The translations under genes and the position numbers were made by a program. Of a stretch of DNA of 64,000 bases, positions 9,621 through 19,600 are shown piece after piece. The notes below the pieces were generated by a model. It was not told where the DNA came from. It saw nothing but the letters and a program-made list of their open reading frames with translations, and made no database searches. Every line of letters begins with the position of its first letter. Within the stretch, counting starts at the first letter, position 1. The stretch covers positions 1-64,000 of the forward strand of contig JAYRHW010000158.1 in NCBI GenBank assembly GCA_041907145.1, read 5' to 3'. Source of the DNA: JAFLCA01 sp041907145 (GTDB lineage: Bacteria; Bdellovibrionota_C; UBA2361; JAFLCA01).

Positions 9621-10466
9621 ATGGACCGGTTTAAGGAGCCCTCCCCAACATCGGGCAATATTCGGCTGAAAGCCCGGCCATCCGAGCTTGCGCAAACTCC
9701 AAGCCCTTCCAGGCTCACCAGCGAAGTTGAGTCAACCGCGATATCAGAGCATCCCAAGATTCGTGTCGCGCGGGAATTGGAATCCAACGAGCGTGTTGGG
9801 CTCATTTTCCGGCACTGGCTCTCCCTTATTGTTGGCGTCTCTATCGGCGTAGCCCTCGTGATCGGCTCTCAGGTCTCTATGAAGGTCGCCGAGCGCAGCA
9901 CTCCGATGGATTCGGGGTCAATTTCCGTGACGGTGTTGAACCCCAACGCCGACTCGTCACTCGACACCTCCTCGGTCGTAGCTGCCGCTCCACAGTCTCA
10001 AGGATCTCTGGTCACTTCCGTAAACGGACAAGAGGAGCCCTCCCATATCATAGAGCATGCCCAGGCGCGCAGCATACAATTGGCTGAACGAAAGTTTCTA
10101 TTTTCGACCGGCACATCGATGCGCTCTTATGATCCACGCTTCGTTTCGAGTGATGCAAATGGTAAATTCAATTTCTCGCTTGGAGAGGCCGGGCAGGCAC
10201 TGGCCCTTCGTCCGATTAATGACAACTCCGGCCGCTACGAATTATCCGGCACCGCCGTGCAGTGGCAGGGCGCCTGGCAAGCCAACAATCCTGAGCAAAA
10301 CATCAAGCTCGGCTCGGCTTACCTGGATTATGTAACACGCACTTTTGGCGGCGCCAGCGGCAGCACCCTGAGCGCATTGAACAAGGAACCCTCTAGTTTG
10401 CTATCGAACATGCCGCGCAAGCCGGGCGTCCCAGGTCAGATGCGCTCCTACCGCGATGGTAAATAG
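9621..10466 (+). CDS. Membrane-anchored protein of unknown function
   Basis: A 281-residue protein with a polar N-terminal stretch of about 60 residues, one membrane segment near 65-85 (LSLIVGVSIGVALVIG) and a C-terminal region of about 200 residues outside the membrane. This topology resembles single-pass regulators or bitopic anchors, but no domain is recognised. The C-terminal half is rich in Ser, Asn and Gly, with YELSGTAVQWQGAW. The ATG at 9621 is preferred to an in-frame TTG at 9597. It converges on the receiver-domain gene at 10479. Confidence 0.65.
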   Translation: MDRFKEPSPTSGNIRLKARPSELAQTPSPSRLTSEVESTAISEHPKIRVARELESNERVGLIFRHWLSLIVGVSIGVALVIGSQVSMKVAERSTPMDSGSISVTVLNPNADSSLDTSSVVAAAPQSQGSLVTSVNGQEEPSHIIEHAQARSIQLAERKFLFSTGTSMRSYDPRFVSSDANGKFNFSLGEAGQALALRPINDNSGRYELSGTAVQWQGAWQANNPEQNIKLGSAYLDYVTRTFGGASGSTLSALNKEPSSLLSNMPRKPGVPGQMRSYRDGK

Positions 10467-10478
10467 CGGCGCCTCGGC

Positions 10479-10892
10479 CTAATTGTAAAGCTCTTCGGGA
10501 ATGTCGAATCCAAGTTTGCGAAGCGCGCGCCGTAAATCGGCGTGGTTGATAGGCTTCGCTAGGTACTCGTTGCAGCCGGACAAATGCGCCTGATAGAGAT
10601 TCTGAGAATCAGTATGCGCTGAAGTGACAATCACTTTGACGCCTGCACCGGGCGCCACTCCGTACCGCTCCTCGACGTCTCGGATGGCAGCGAGGGCTTC
10701 ATGGCCGTCGAAATCAGGCATCATCAAGTCGAGAAAAATCAAGTCGAAGGGGCGGCCTGCCTCCAGCGCCGAGCAGAACTTTTGAAAGCATTCTTCGCCA
10801 TTGCATGCACGTTCCGGCTCTCCAAGGGGCTTGACCGCAGCTTCGAGACTGCGCGCCGATACGGCTTCATCCTCAGCAATTAAAATTCTCAT
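10479..10892 (-). CDS. Single-domain response regulator (CheY-like receiver)
   Basis: A 137-residue stand-alone receiver domain. The acidic pocket is E7/D8, the phospho-acceptor is D55 in FLDLMMPDFDG, the switch residue is T90 in VIVTSA, and the conserved lysine is K113 in LAKP. No output domain is attached, so it must act by protein contact or as a phosphorelay intermediate. No histidine kinase is in the window, making it an orphan. The ATG overlaps nothing upstream; a 449 bp non-coding stretch separates it from the next gene. Confidence 0.92.
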   Translation of the reverse strand: MRILIAEDEAVSARSLEAAVKPLGEPERACNGEECFQKFCSALEAGRPFDLIFLDLMMPDFDGHEALAAIRDVEERYGVAPGAGVKVIVTSAHTDSQNLYQAHLSGCNEYLAKPINHADLRRALRKLGFDIPEELYN

Positions 10893-11341
10893 AAGTCTAA
10901 GGTCCCTGCGCCCATCGATGGTGAGTAATTTCTGTGAGGATAAGATCGGCGTTTCAACACCGCCCCTTGAGATAAAATCCGGGATGGCCCGGATGATTTA
11001 AGTCAATAATTTCAATGGGGTAGATCGCAGTGCCCAGCATTAAGGCCGGGGAAGGGTAACGCGACAGCTAAGTCAAATTGCTGCTGCCAATTCCTCATTT
11101 CACGAGAATTTGCTTCACCTGTGCCAAAAAAAAGTTTTCCAATCTCCGCTCTGCGGACAAAGTTCTTGACAGGAAGATCGCGGAACAAAAGCGAAAAACA
11201 CCAAATTGCCGGTGGACGGAATGCGCGTTCTCCGAGCGTAGGTTAAGAACCGGCGCCAGGATAGAATTTTTAATACGACGAGACGGAGACACTGAAGAAC
11301 GATCCGCAAAGTCGGGATTTTTTCGGTTGGAGTTTGTTCGC
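10893..11341. other. Intergenic stretch without a supported gene
   Basis: About 450 bp between the receiver gene and the PAP2-type gene. The downstream frame is open back to 11078, but the residues it would add have no similarity to the family, and the ATG at 11342 has a good GGAG nine bases upstream. I therefore treat 11078-11341 as untranslated. Both flanking genes would be transcribed away from here, so promoters are expected, but no strong hexamer pair was found. Confidence 0.5.
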
Positions 11342-12967
11342 ATGACTCGCGAGGTTTCCGCTGCTCCGAGCCCCTCTGTCCCTCCTCCCTCAGAAGCTCA
11401 AGAAAACACGCCCGGGTCCAAAGAGCATCATTCCCAATCACCCCTGCACAACTCATGGTTTCGCGGCCTCGGCATCGGCATGACTGCCGCCGGTATGGCC
11501 ATGTCGTCTATTCGACAATATGTGGCCGCATTACAAACCGAAGAGGCGCAGGAGGGGGCCACCGTCATACTGTTTCAGCCGAAGTTATCGCTGGATGTAG
11601 TACGAACCAGCGAGAAACCGCTGCTGCGCAGCTCCTTCGATTCCGTGCGCATACAGGCGCCGGATAGCATTACATCTGAAACAGTCAAATCCGAGATCGC
11701 GGAACTGAAAATTCTTGCGCAAAGTAGAACCGCTGAGTCAATTAAAGAAATCGAGAAGTGGGACCAGGGAGCCACTCTGGCTTGGAATCGTATCGCCCGC
11801 GATCTCGTCTCCGAGATGAAGCTCAACCCGGTGGAAGCCTCCCGAGCCTACGCTTTACTCAGTGTCGCGCAACACGATGCCCTGCTGGCTGCCCGCCAAG
11901 CGCAGGAAGAGTTTTGCCGGCCCGCTCCCTCCGCCATCGATTCAAGCTTGAGCGCGGTGGGACACGCATCGTCACCGTCCTACCCCTCTGACCATGCCGC
12001 AGTTGCGTCGGCTTCTCGGATGGTGCTCGCCTACATTTTCCCGCAAAAGCTCGATGTCTTGAATCGACAAGCAGAACAGCACACGGATTCCAGGCTCCAG
12101 GGCGGGCTGAATCTTCGAAGCGATATCATCGAGGGGGATAGAATTGGCCGTGCTGTCGCGTTACGCGTCATCGAATACGCAGCGCATGATAATCCTGGCG
12201 CCGAGGCGGCCTCCACCGCCCCTCAAGGACCCGGCATTTGGCGCTCCTCCGCTACACCTCCGACTCCCGGACTGCATCCTGAGTGGGGAAAGGTCCGACC
12301 GTGGAATATGGAAAGTGGATCGCAATTTCGACCGGAGCCTCCTCCTGCGTTTGAATCAAAGGAATTCAAGGCGGCTTTAGCAGAGGTGCGGCTGATCTCT
12401 GAAACACGCAGTCCAGAACAGCTTCGTATTGCAACATTTTGGGCCGACGGACCCGGTTCCGCAACTCCGCCGGGACATTGGAACCAGATCGCGACCGAGC
12501 TTATACAGAAATATGGACTGAATGACAGCCAGTCCTCGCATGTCTACGCGACACTCAACATGGCCATGGCAGATGCGGGCATTGCCTGTTGGGACGCAAA
12601 ATACAGCTTCTGGCTTATCCGTCCATCACAGGTCGACGCCGCCATCACGACGCCTGTAGGTTTGCCGAACTTTCCCTCATATGTTTCCGGACACAGCACA
12701 TTTTCTGCGGCAGCCGCGGAAGTGCTCTCCTACTTCTTCCCTGCCGAGGCTAAGGATTTGCAATCCAAGGCTCAGGAGGCTTCGATGTCCCGAGTGTACG
12801 GCGGGATCCATTATCGCTTCGATGCTGAGAAGGGTCTGGAGCTCGGACATAAAGTCGGAGTACTCGCCGTTGAACGCGCGGTAGCGCATTCCATGACCCC
12901 AATCCCGGCAGACCAGAAGAATTTGCAGGATTGGTTCAAGGGACTGGAGGCCTCACCCCAGAAATAG
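11342..12967 (+). CDS. PAP2 / vanadium-dependent haloperoxidase superfamily protein with duplicated core
   Basis: A 541-residue protein of the acid phosphatase/vanadium haloperoxidase superfamily. The C-terminal half carries the full metal/phosphate-site pattern: KYSFWLIRP, then PSYVSGHSTFS, then SRVYGGIHYRFD, corresponding to K-x6-RP, PSGH and SR-x5-H-x3-D. The N-terminal half repeats the same layout with WNRIARDL, FCRP, PSYPSDHAAV and SRLQGGLNLRSD, but the histidine nucleophile position is Asn. The family includes lipid phosphatases and haloperoxidases; which reaction applies here cannot be read off. The start is chosen by GGAG upstream. A strong terminator follows the stop. Confidence 0.85.
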   Translation: MTREVSAAPSPSVPPPSEAQENTPGSKEHHSQSPLHNSWFRGLGIGMTAAGMAMSSIRQYVAALQTEEAQEGATVILFQPKLSLDVVRTSEKPLLRSSFDSVRIQAPDSITSETVKSEIAELKILAQSRTAESIKEIEKWDQGATLAWNRIARDLVSEMKLNPVEASRAYALLSVAQHDALLAARQAQEEFCRPAPSAIDSSLSAVGHASSPSYPSDHAAVASASRMVLAYIFPQKLDVLNRQAEQHTDSRLQGGLNLRSDIIEGDRIGRAVALRVIEYAAHDNPGAEAASTAPQGPGIWRSSATPPTPGLHPEWGKVRPWNMESGSQFRPEPPPAFESKEFKAALAEVRLISETRSPEQLRIATFWADGPGSATPPGHWNQIATELIQKYGLNDSQSSHVYATLNMAMADAGIACWDAKYSFWLIRPSQVDAAITTPVGLPNFPSYVSGHSTFSAAAAEVLSYFFPAEAKDLQSKAQEASMSRVYGGIHYRFDAEKGLELGHKVGVLAVERAVAHSMTPIPADQKNLQDWFKGLEASPQK

Positions 12968-12994
12968 AAGATCTCACACTTGCACTTGCTCCTT

Positions 12995-13049
12995 GCCCCG
13001 CTTGCGCGCTTCCCCAACCTTCCCTACAGCACGCAGGCGGGGCTTTTTT
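12995..13049 (+). terminator. Intrinsic terminator after the PAP2-type gene
   Basis: GCCCCGCTTGCG (12995-13006) pairs with CGCAGGCGGGGC (13032-13043), twelve base pairs with one G-U, followed by six T. It ends the transcript of the gene stopping at 12967. Confidence 0.85.
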
Positions 13050-13122
13050 GTTTACGATTGGCGAATGCGCTGCGATTCAGTGCACGCAGATGACGCCGCT
13101 GTGGATTTCTAGCAACTTCTTA

Positions 13123-13453
13123 GAGCCCGTCTTAAGGGCGTCTGAGATTGCCACGATTTCAGTGCCCTTCCCACACTTTGCGGGGCCGATCTTTTTACCC
13201 CCTTTTTTCCTCCACAAAGGAAGCATCGATAAAGGTTTCAGCAAGGTCGATCTTGCCCTTCCCTTGAAGATGCCGAACAAGGCCTTCAAGTATCCGCTTT
13301 GCGTCATGGCGACGGCGACCTTCACCATGCTCTTTCGGCAGACGCTTCCTAATAAATTCCCATTGACCCTTCGTGGGCTTCATCTACTCACCATTCCAAA
13401 TCTCCTAACCACTAGATACCCCCATTCTTTTCTCTGCCTCTTGAGACCGCCTC
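13123..13453 (-). mobile_element. Internally deleted IS5-like element, left copy (331 bp)
   Basis: Both ends are present: GAGCCCGTCTTAAGGGC at 13123 and, inverted, GAGGCGGTCTCAAGAGGC ending at 13453, each flanked outside by TA. The interior is a transposase relic on the minus strand. Compared with the right copy (16062-16573) it lacks 129 bp and 143 bp, each missing between short direct repeats (CTTGAAG, TCTCAGAC), but it keeps 91 bp that the right copy lost. It is too short to encode a transposase and could move only with help from an intact relative. Confidence 0.85.
13140..13383 (-). pseudogene. IS5-family transposase remnant (left copy)
   Basis: Starts MKPTKGQWEFIRKRLPKE like the DUF4096 N-terminal domain of IS5-family transposases. 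An internal deletion then joins the N-terminus to the segment around the first catalytic Asp (IDLAETFIDASFVEEK), and a one-base slip in an A/G run puts GGKKIGPAKCGKGTEIVAISD in another frame. The rest of the DDE domain is deleted. Not functional. Confidence 0.85.
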
Positions 13454-13462
13454 TAATTAATT

Positions 13463-16003
13463 CTAATACCACTTTGCGGCCCTACGGACTTTTGCCTCAC
13501 ATTGCTTGCGGGCCCTCGATTTGGAGACCCGTCGAGACTTGGCAAGCACCGACTTCACACATTTGTCCACTTTCCTTTGAAGAGCGCGTGTGAGCTGCCT
13601 TGGTTTTGGAGTCATGGTAGGCGCCACTGTCGCTGTGGGTGGTGGCGTTGCAGGTGGGGGTGGTGTCGGCGTAGGGGATGGGGTGGCTGTCGGGGCAACA
13701 ATATTGAATGGCCCGAGTAACGCGGCACTTTGATGCGAACTATAGGCAGCATTTCCAGCAGAATTCTTTTTGACACCAATATAGTAGTCACCAGAGGGCA
13801 CGGGAGGCACCGCGAAAGTAATCTCGGAAGCACTTTGAGAGATCAATGCGCTCCATGACTGTAAGCTCGAACCAATTGGCGTCGCGGGCAGAAAAAATCC
13901 TACTTGATTCCCCCATGGGACGATAAGGGGAGGATCAAAGAAATTGGTTCCCCAAATCGTTACCGTATCCCCCCAGGTTCCGCTGTAGGCGCTCAGTGTA
14001 GTTACCGTCGGACGACCGGGATCGAGATTGAGAGTAATCTGCTTGGATGCCACCACATATTGGCCATCAGAAATTTCGATACTGGCGAAGTCTCGCTGCA
14101 ATCCCTCCGGCAGTGCACCTGCCTCTTGGTTAAGCGCGACAACAATTTGGTGCGATTCTGCCGGGCCGAGAATGCCGGAACAGCTTCCCCCAACGCCGAC
14201 GCACGCAGTTCCCGCATCTGAAACCGTAATCCAAGGTCTGGTTTTCTTGATTGAGTACGATAACGGCGCGTCTCCAGTGTTAGTTACGGTGCCGGTCATC
14301 TGGGTGATATCAAACGAGCCGTCTGCGTAGCGCTGGGAAGTTATCTCATTCCCGGAGACTGAGAGCGGGCTCCAGACATGAGGATTTAGACCGAGGATAT
14401 GGAAGCCTACGCCCCCTTGCCGACCTGGAGCCAGCAGGAAGTTAGGATATTCTCGCATAAAAGTCGCTCCCTCGACTACCATTGGAATTTTGTGATGTCG
14501 GTAAATTTGCCGAACATCGGCAGGACCATGTGCTAGATCAAAAAAATTCACTCCTCCGGCGTAGGAGCCGACTGCGAGGATATTGTTTGAAATGTCAGAC
14601 CAGTGAGGAATGCCTGTAAATGTATCACCCCAAAATTGTTTAAGAAGACAGCTGCTTCCTTCTGTTTGACAGTTAATAGTACCTAAGTCCGTTCCAATCG
14701 TTGCGGGATCGTCGAGCATCGAAGTGTCAAGAATGCTAAGTGGCCCGTTGTTCGCTTCGTCTTTAACTATCACCGCCGACGAGTAGCCGCGCAGATAGGC
14801 GGCTGGGAAGGGTTCTGTGTCGTGAGTAACCCCGCCATGTAAGTAAAGGAAACGAGCGACTTTCTTAGGCTTTGTCGGATCGGTTAGATCAAATACCCAC
14901 AAGCCGTGCAAGTTGCCCCCGGGCATGGTCGATACGAACATTCGCCAACGCTCTCGTCCCCCTGAGATCGGTACGAGGTAAGCCTTTACATCATGGATGT
15001 GAGGTACGGTAAGAGGGGCAGGAGACATCACGGAATTGAGATCGTACTTCAGCTCAAAATCCGTGGGAGATTCCACCGATGGTAACGGATTAGTTTGTCC
15101 GAAAATTCGACCGGCGGAGGTATAAATATACGGCACCCCGGCTATGCTGGCTGCCCCGATGCTGTGCGCACCGACGCGGAAATCACGCCCAACGAATTTG
15201 GGATGGTATGGATCTCTAACATCTACGACAAAGAGATAAACGCACCGTCCCCCCATGCGGGCACATCCGCCTTCCATCCCCATGTACAAGTAACCGTTAA
15301 GTAGTTCGAATCCCTCACGTGGATACAATTTGAATGGTTCCTGTTCCCAGTTCGCAGGTCGTGGAGTATGGGTACCGTCAATTCTCGCAATCTCCGTGAT
15401 TTGCGGCTGATCCGGAGACCCCTGAATTCGGAATATCTTGACGAAGCCTCGATTGCTATCAGGATGGGTCAAACCCCCTTCAGAATCTCCCCCATCCATA
15501 TTTTCATATCCTTGGAAAATATAGGGGTAACTATAGCGAGCTTCGCGGCCCGTGCTGTCATACTGGGCGACATATTCGGTTGGTGAAAAATCGTAAGGCA
15601 TGCCTTCCGGGTAGACGAGTATCTCGATTTGGTCCGATGCTAAGTGCCCTTGACCGTCGTTCACTTCAACTCGCAGAGTAAAGGGCCCGAAAGTGCTGAA
15701 ATCAACATAAGTTTCAGGAAAATTCGCCGCGCTAAATGTGACGGATCCGCTTCCCGAAACGAGGCTCCAGTTAACACTGGCTGGAGAGCTCGACTGTGAA
15801 TCTATGGATGCGTACAGCAATGCTTTGGCGGGCAACACGACGAATTTCTGTGCAGCGACTACTCTCACATCTAAAGCCGGCGGATCCGCAGCTACTCGAG
15901 AAGCCCCGCATAGAAGAACCCCCAAAAGTGCCAAGATTGCCAGCGCCATAGGCCTGCGCGGGAAGCGGCATCGTGAGGGCGTATGAGCACTGAGGCATCG
16001 CAA
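13463..16003 (-). CDS. Exported multidomain protein (LVIVD/beta-propeller-like, TIG-like), possible IS cargo
   Basis: An 846-residue secreted protein. The TTG start at 16003 has GGAG about nine bases upstream and gives a signal peptide with a basic n-region, ending SRVAA; an ATG at 15949 is the alternative. In order: a beta-sandwich region to about 130 (PKD-like, RVEVNDGQGHL); a propeller-like region of about 140-500 with LVIVD-type phrases (FVVDVRDPYHPKFVG, VFDLTDPTKPKKVA, GVNFFDLAHG); an Ig/BACON-like segment (GTVTNTGDAPLSYSI); an IPT/TIG-like segment (SAYSGTWGDTVTIWGTNF); a Thr/Pro-rich linker; and a basic tail with two Cys. It likely acts at the cell surface. The gene lies exactly between two inverted IS relics, 10 bp and 58 bp from their ends. 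Confidence 0.8.
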   Translation of the reverse strand: MRCLSAHTPSRCRFPRRPMALAILALLGVLLCGASRVAADPPALDVRVVAAQKFVVLPAKALLYASIDSQSSSPASVNWSLVSGSGSVTFSAANFPETYVDFSTFGPFTLRVEVNDGQGHLASDQIEILVYPEGMPYDFSPTEYVAQYDSTGREARYSYPYIFQGYENMDGGDSEGGLTHPDSNRGFVKIFRIQGSPDQPQITEIARIDGTHTPRPANWEQEPFKLYPREGFELLNGYLYMGMEGGCARMGGRCVYLFVVDVRDPYHPKFVGRDFRVGAHSIGAASIAGVPYIYTSAGRIFGQTNPLPSVESPTDFELKYDLNSVMSPAPLTVPHIHDVKAYLVPISGGRERWRMFVSTMPGGNLHGLWVFDLTDPTKPKKVARFLYLHGGVTHDTEPFPAAYLRGYSSAVIVKDEANNGPLSILDTSMLDDPATIGTDLGTINCQTEGSSCLLKQFWGDTFTGIPHWSDISNNILAVGSYAGGVNFFDLAHGPADVRQIYRHHKIPMVVEGATFMREYPNFLLAPGRQGGVGFHILGLNPHVWSPLSVSGNEITSQRYADGSFDITQMTGTVTNTGDAPLSYSIKKTRPWITVSDAGTACVGVGGSCSGILGPAESHQIVVALNQEAGALPEGLQRDFASIEISDGQYVVASKQITLNLDPGRPTVTTLSAYSGTWGDTVTIWGTNFFDPPLIVPWGNQVGFFLPATPIGSSLQSWSALISQSASEITFAVPPVPSGDYYIGVKKNSAGNAAYSSHQSAALLGPFNIVAPTATPSPTPTPPPPATPPPTATVAPTMTPKPRQLTRALQRKVDKCVKSVLAKSRRVSKSRARKQCEAKVRRAAKWY

Positions 16004-16061
16004 TTGATAAATCTCCGTAAGGAATATCGGCGTGAGAGCAGGGGGGCATAAGTGGGAGTTA

Positions 16062-16573
16062 AAGGCGGTCTCAAAAGGCGGAGAAAAGAATGGGGGTATC
16101 TAGTGGTTAGGAGATTTGAAATGGTGAGTAGATGAAGCCCACGGAGGATCAATGAGAATTTATTATGAAGCGTCTGCCGAAAGAACCTGGTGAAGGTCGC
16201 CGTCGCCATGACGCAAAGCGGATACTTGAAGGAATTCTTTGGATTCTGAAAACTGGAGCACGTTGGCAAGATCTACCCAAGGAGTATCCGTCATACCAGA
16301 CGTGCAACCGGCGATTTCAAGAATGGCGTAAAGCCGGGGTCATGTGAGAAATTCTTGAAGACCTTGTTCGGAATCTTCAAGGGAAGGGCACTGAAATCGT
16401 GGCAATCTCAGACAATTCGAGTCCTCCTATCTCCTTATCCATTGCAAGTGCTTCACTGCATGAGAGTACGCTCGTTGAAGAAGCGATTCGGCGGCGATAT
16501 ACAAAAAACCTTCCTCGCTTTCGTTTAACTATCGGCTACCATTATTTGTCTCAGACGCTTTTGAGATGGGTTC
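16062..16573 (+). mobile_element. Internally deleted IS5-like element, right copy (512 bp)
   Basis: Ends are AAGGCGGTCTCAAAAGGC at 16062 and, inverted, GAACCCATCTCAAAAGC finishing at 16573, each with TA outside. The first 160 bases are nearly identical, in inverted orientation, to the left copy. Relative to the left copy it lacks 91 bp at a GGGAAGGGCA repeat (16381-16390). Lengths reconcile exactly: 512 minus 129 minus 143 plus 91 equals 331. Confidence 0.85.
16132..16560 (+). pseudogene. IS5-family transposase remnant (right copy)
   Basis: The N-terminal domain is well kept after a nonsense codon: a TGA replaces the Trp codon of the left copy at position 8, then [18 protein letters not shown] and [18 protein letters not shown] follow, the IS5-type DNA-binding segment. 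A second TGA follows RKAGVM. The segment with the first catalytic Asp is deleted. HESTLVEEAI and a short C-terminal piece remain. Not functional. Confidence 0.85.
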
Positions 16574-16674
16574 TAATAGAATAGTCGATTGGGCTAAGAT
16601 GAAATTATCGCGGGAACATGGGGACCCCGGAAACACTTTCCTAATCCAATCTTCAGGAATCAGACCTTCGCCCT

Positions 16675-19600
16675 CTATCCAAGAATAATTTCGACGCGAA
16701 CTACCCCGCTTCCCGGTCTGGCGACTCGACGATTAGTCGACTCCTCTCCGTTCACTTTGAACGAGTGAATACCTCGCTCCACGCCCTTGGGATTGCGAAC
16801 TAAAATTTCCACGCTGCCATTGCCAAAGCGCAGCCGAGCTTCATAATCCTTCCACGTAGCAGGGATACAAGGATCAATCAGAACGGTATCCTTCTCGAAT
16901 CGAATACCCAAAATCTCATGCAGCCCTGCTTGGTACATCCAACCAGCCGAGCCGGTATACCAGCTCCAACCTGCTCGTCCCGCATGCTGAGGATTGGAAT
17001 AGACATCTCCGCAGAATACATACGGCTCACCCCGATAGCGCTCAATTCCGGCAGGCGTCGAGCTAAGATTGATCGGGTTTATGAGTTCGAAGAGATCGAC
17101 CGCAGCAGTTCCACGACCCATCCTTGCCAAGGCCATGATGAACCAGGCACTTGCATGAGTGTACTGTCCCCCATTTTCACGAATTCCCGGCAGGTAGCCC
17201 TTGATGTACCCCGGATCCTGCTGCGACTTATCGAATGCAGGCGTGAGCAATTCCACTATTCCCGCCTCACGCTTGACGAGATGCTTGAGCGCAGATTCCA
17301 TCGCTTTGATTTGCCGCTCCGGAGCGCCGGCATTCGACAGAACGCTCCAGCTCTGCGCAATTGAATCGATGCGGCACTCATCATTGCGCTTGCTCCCCAT
17401 GGGCTTACCGTCATCGTAAAATGCCCGCAGGTACCACTCTCCATCCCAGCAAGAGCCTTCGATCGCAGCCTGTAGTTGCTTTATCTTATCCTCATATCCC
17501 TGAGCCCGATAATTGTCCCGGCGACCTCGCGCAATGGGCGCAAAACGCTTGAGCACATCGATAATAAACCAAGCGAGCCAGACAGATTCGCCCTTACCCT
17601 CACGGCCAACCTCGTTCATGCCGTCGTTCCAGTCCCCACTCCCAATGAGCGGCAATCCATGCGGACCGCTCGTAAGCGCTCGATCTATCGCGATAATGCA
17701 GTGCTCGTAGATAGAGCCTCTATGCAGGGACTCCCCCGGTTGGATATAGGATTCCATAACCCCTTCTTCGAGCGGAGAGGCCTCAATGAAGCTCTGGTCT
17801 ACATCCAGAATTCCGGCATCTCCAGTCGCTTCGATATAGCGGTGCACCACATAGGGAAGCCATAAAAGATCGTCGCTAATGCGCGTGCGGACACCACGGC
17901 CCGTGGGCGGATGCCACCAATGCTGGACGTCGCCTTCCGTGAATTGGCGCGCCGCATGGAGAATAATCTGCTGCCTGACCATATGCGGGGCAATCGGCAA
18001 CAAGGCTAGCGAGTCCTGCAGCTGATCGCGAAACCCAATGGCACCGCCACTCTGATAGAATGCCGAGCGTCCAAAGATTCTGCAGGATAACGCCTGATAG
18101 AGGAGCCAGCCATTCATCAAGGTATTAAGACTGCGAGAAGGCGTCTTGACTTCAATGGACGACGCAATTTCCTTCCAGTAAGCATCGACGGCGCGCCGCT
18201 CGGCGGCGCAAAAGGCAACCGAAGAAAGATTTCTGGATTGCGTGCGTAATTCCTCGATATTCGGGAATTCGCAGAGGTAAAATAAGATCTCTCGACGTTC
18301 GCGCGGCGCAAGCGATACCTCGGCCGCGGCGACTAATGCATCACAGCCCGGTCCGACTGACTTGCTCAGGGTCTCCGCGAGACTGCGCCCAACCTGAAAG
18401 GCCAGCGGCGAGGAGAGAGAGCCGTTTCTGCCGATGAATTCATCGCGTCGAGAAGTGTAGCCCGATAGATCCAAGCTCGCGCCCACTGCTACGACCCGAC
18501 CCGCAAACTCGTTATTATATAAATTTCGCGCCAGCAAGGACTTCGACTTCTCGTCGAACGAAGTCACGATGTAGCGCGCCGAAGTCTCGCGCTGCACGCC
18601 GAGCACGAGCTCGAGGTATAATGACAGCTCCAGCCGTCGAGTCACCGAGCCGGTATTTTTAAGGGTAAGCGACCACCATTTGACTGGGGCTTCCTTGGCA
18701 CCGCACAGCGTGAGGGTGCTTTGAATACTGTCGTTCTCGACTTCATAGGTCGAGAATCCGAAGCCATGGGTCACGGCGTAGACCTGATTCGCCGGAGCAG
18801 GAGCGGGCGTGGTCGACCAGACCGAGCCGCTTTCGAGATCTCGGATGAAGAGGGCTTCCCCGCAGGGATCGCAGACCGGATCGTTGCTCCAGGGAGTCAG
18901 GCGATTTTCCCGGCTATTTTCCGACCAGGTGTATCCTCCGCCCCGCTCCGTTGCAATGAAGCCGAAGCGCGAATTTGAAACCACATTGCTCCATGGCAGA
19001 GGGGTCGCCTCTCCCGGATGCAACTGAATACGGAAAGATTTCCCATCCGGTGAAAACTCGTGCCGTCCTGCACCGTGCGCAAAACGCTCTACCGCGCCCT
19101 GCGAAGTATCGGCCTCAGGCCCGGGTTCCGCCGTTGCAATTCGTCCTCGCCCAGCCCATGAGAGCGCCACAGCCTCACTGCTGAAGCTGAGCTGAGAAGA
19201 TAAGCTGCCCTTGGCGCCGTGGAGAATAACGCGCGCGACTGTCTGCAAAAGTACTACTTCAACCTCCGAAAGCTGGCCAACCGCGCGCAAATAAATGCCG
19301 CCGCGCTTATCCAGCAGGTGCCCCGCCGCTCCGGCCTTCACGGCAAATTCCAACTCCTCCTGGAAGTGCTGGAAGTAGCCTCCAGGATATTCATTCAGCA
19401 CGACAAGATCGAAGACGATTCCACGGAGACGTAGATACTCATGTGCGATAAGCAATTCATTGAGGAGCTTCAAGTGCGGCGGCTCGGATACTCGGATGAG
19501 TACGATAGGAAGATCCCCGGAAATGCCGAAGCGCCACAAGCCAGCCTGCGCCAATTGATTACGGCTCAAAACTGCCGATTCGGCCCGCGCTCCCTGAATG

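Larger units (their letters stand above)
13123..16573. repeat. Inverted pair of IS relics bracketing one gene (composite-transposon-like)
   Basis: The two elements point away from each other, with the 5' transposase ends facing inward toward the 13463-16003 gene. About 160 bp of the inner ends form a near-perfect inverted repeat. The arrangement is that of a decayed composite transposon; no target duplication longer than the TA at each single element is visible, so joint movement is inferred, not shown. Confidence 0.65.

Noticed and set aside
12931..13593. 220-codon plus-strand open frame
   Set aside because: It spans a terminator, an IS relic and the 3' end of a minus-strand gene and has no homology.
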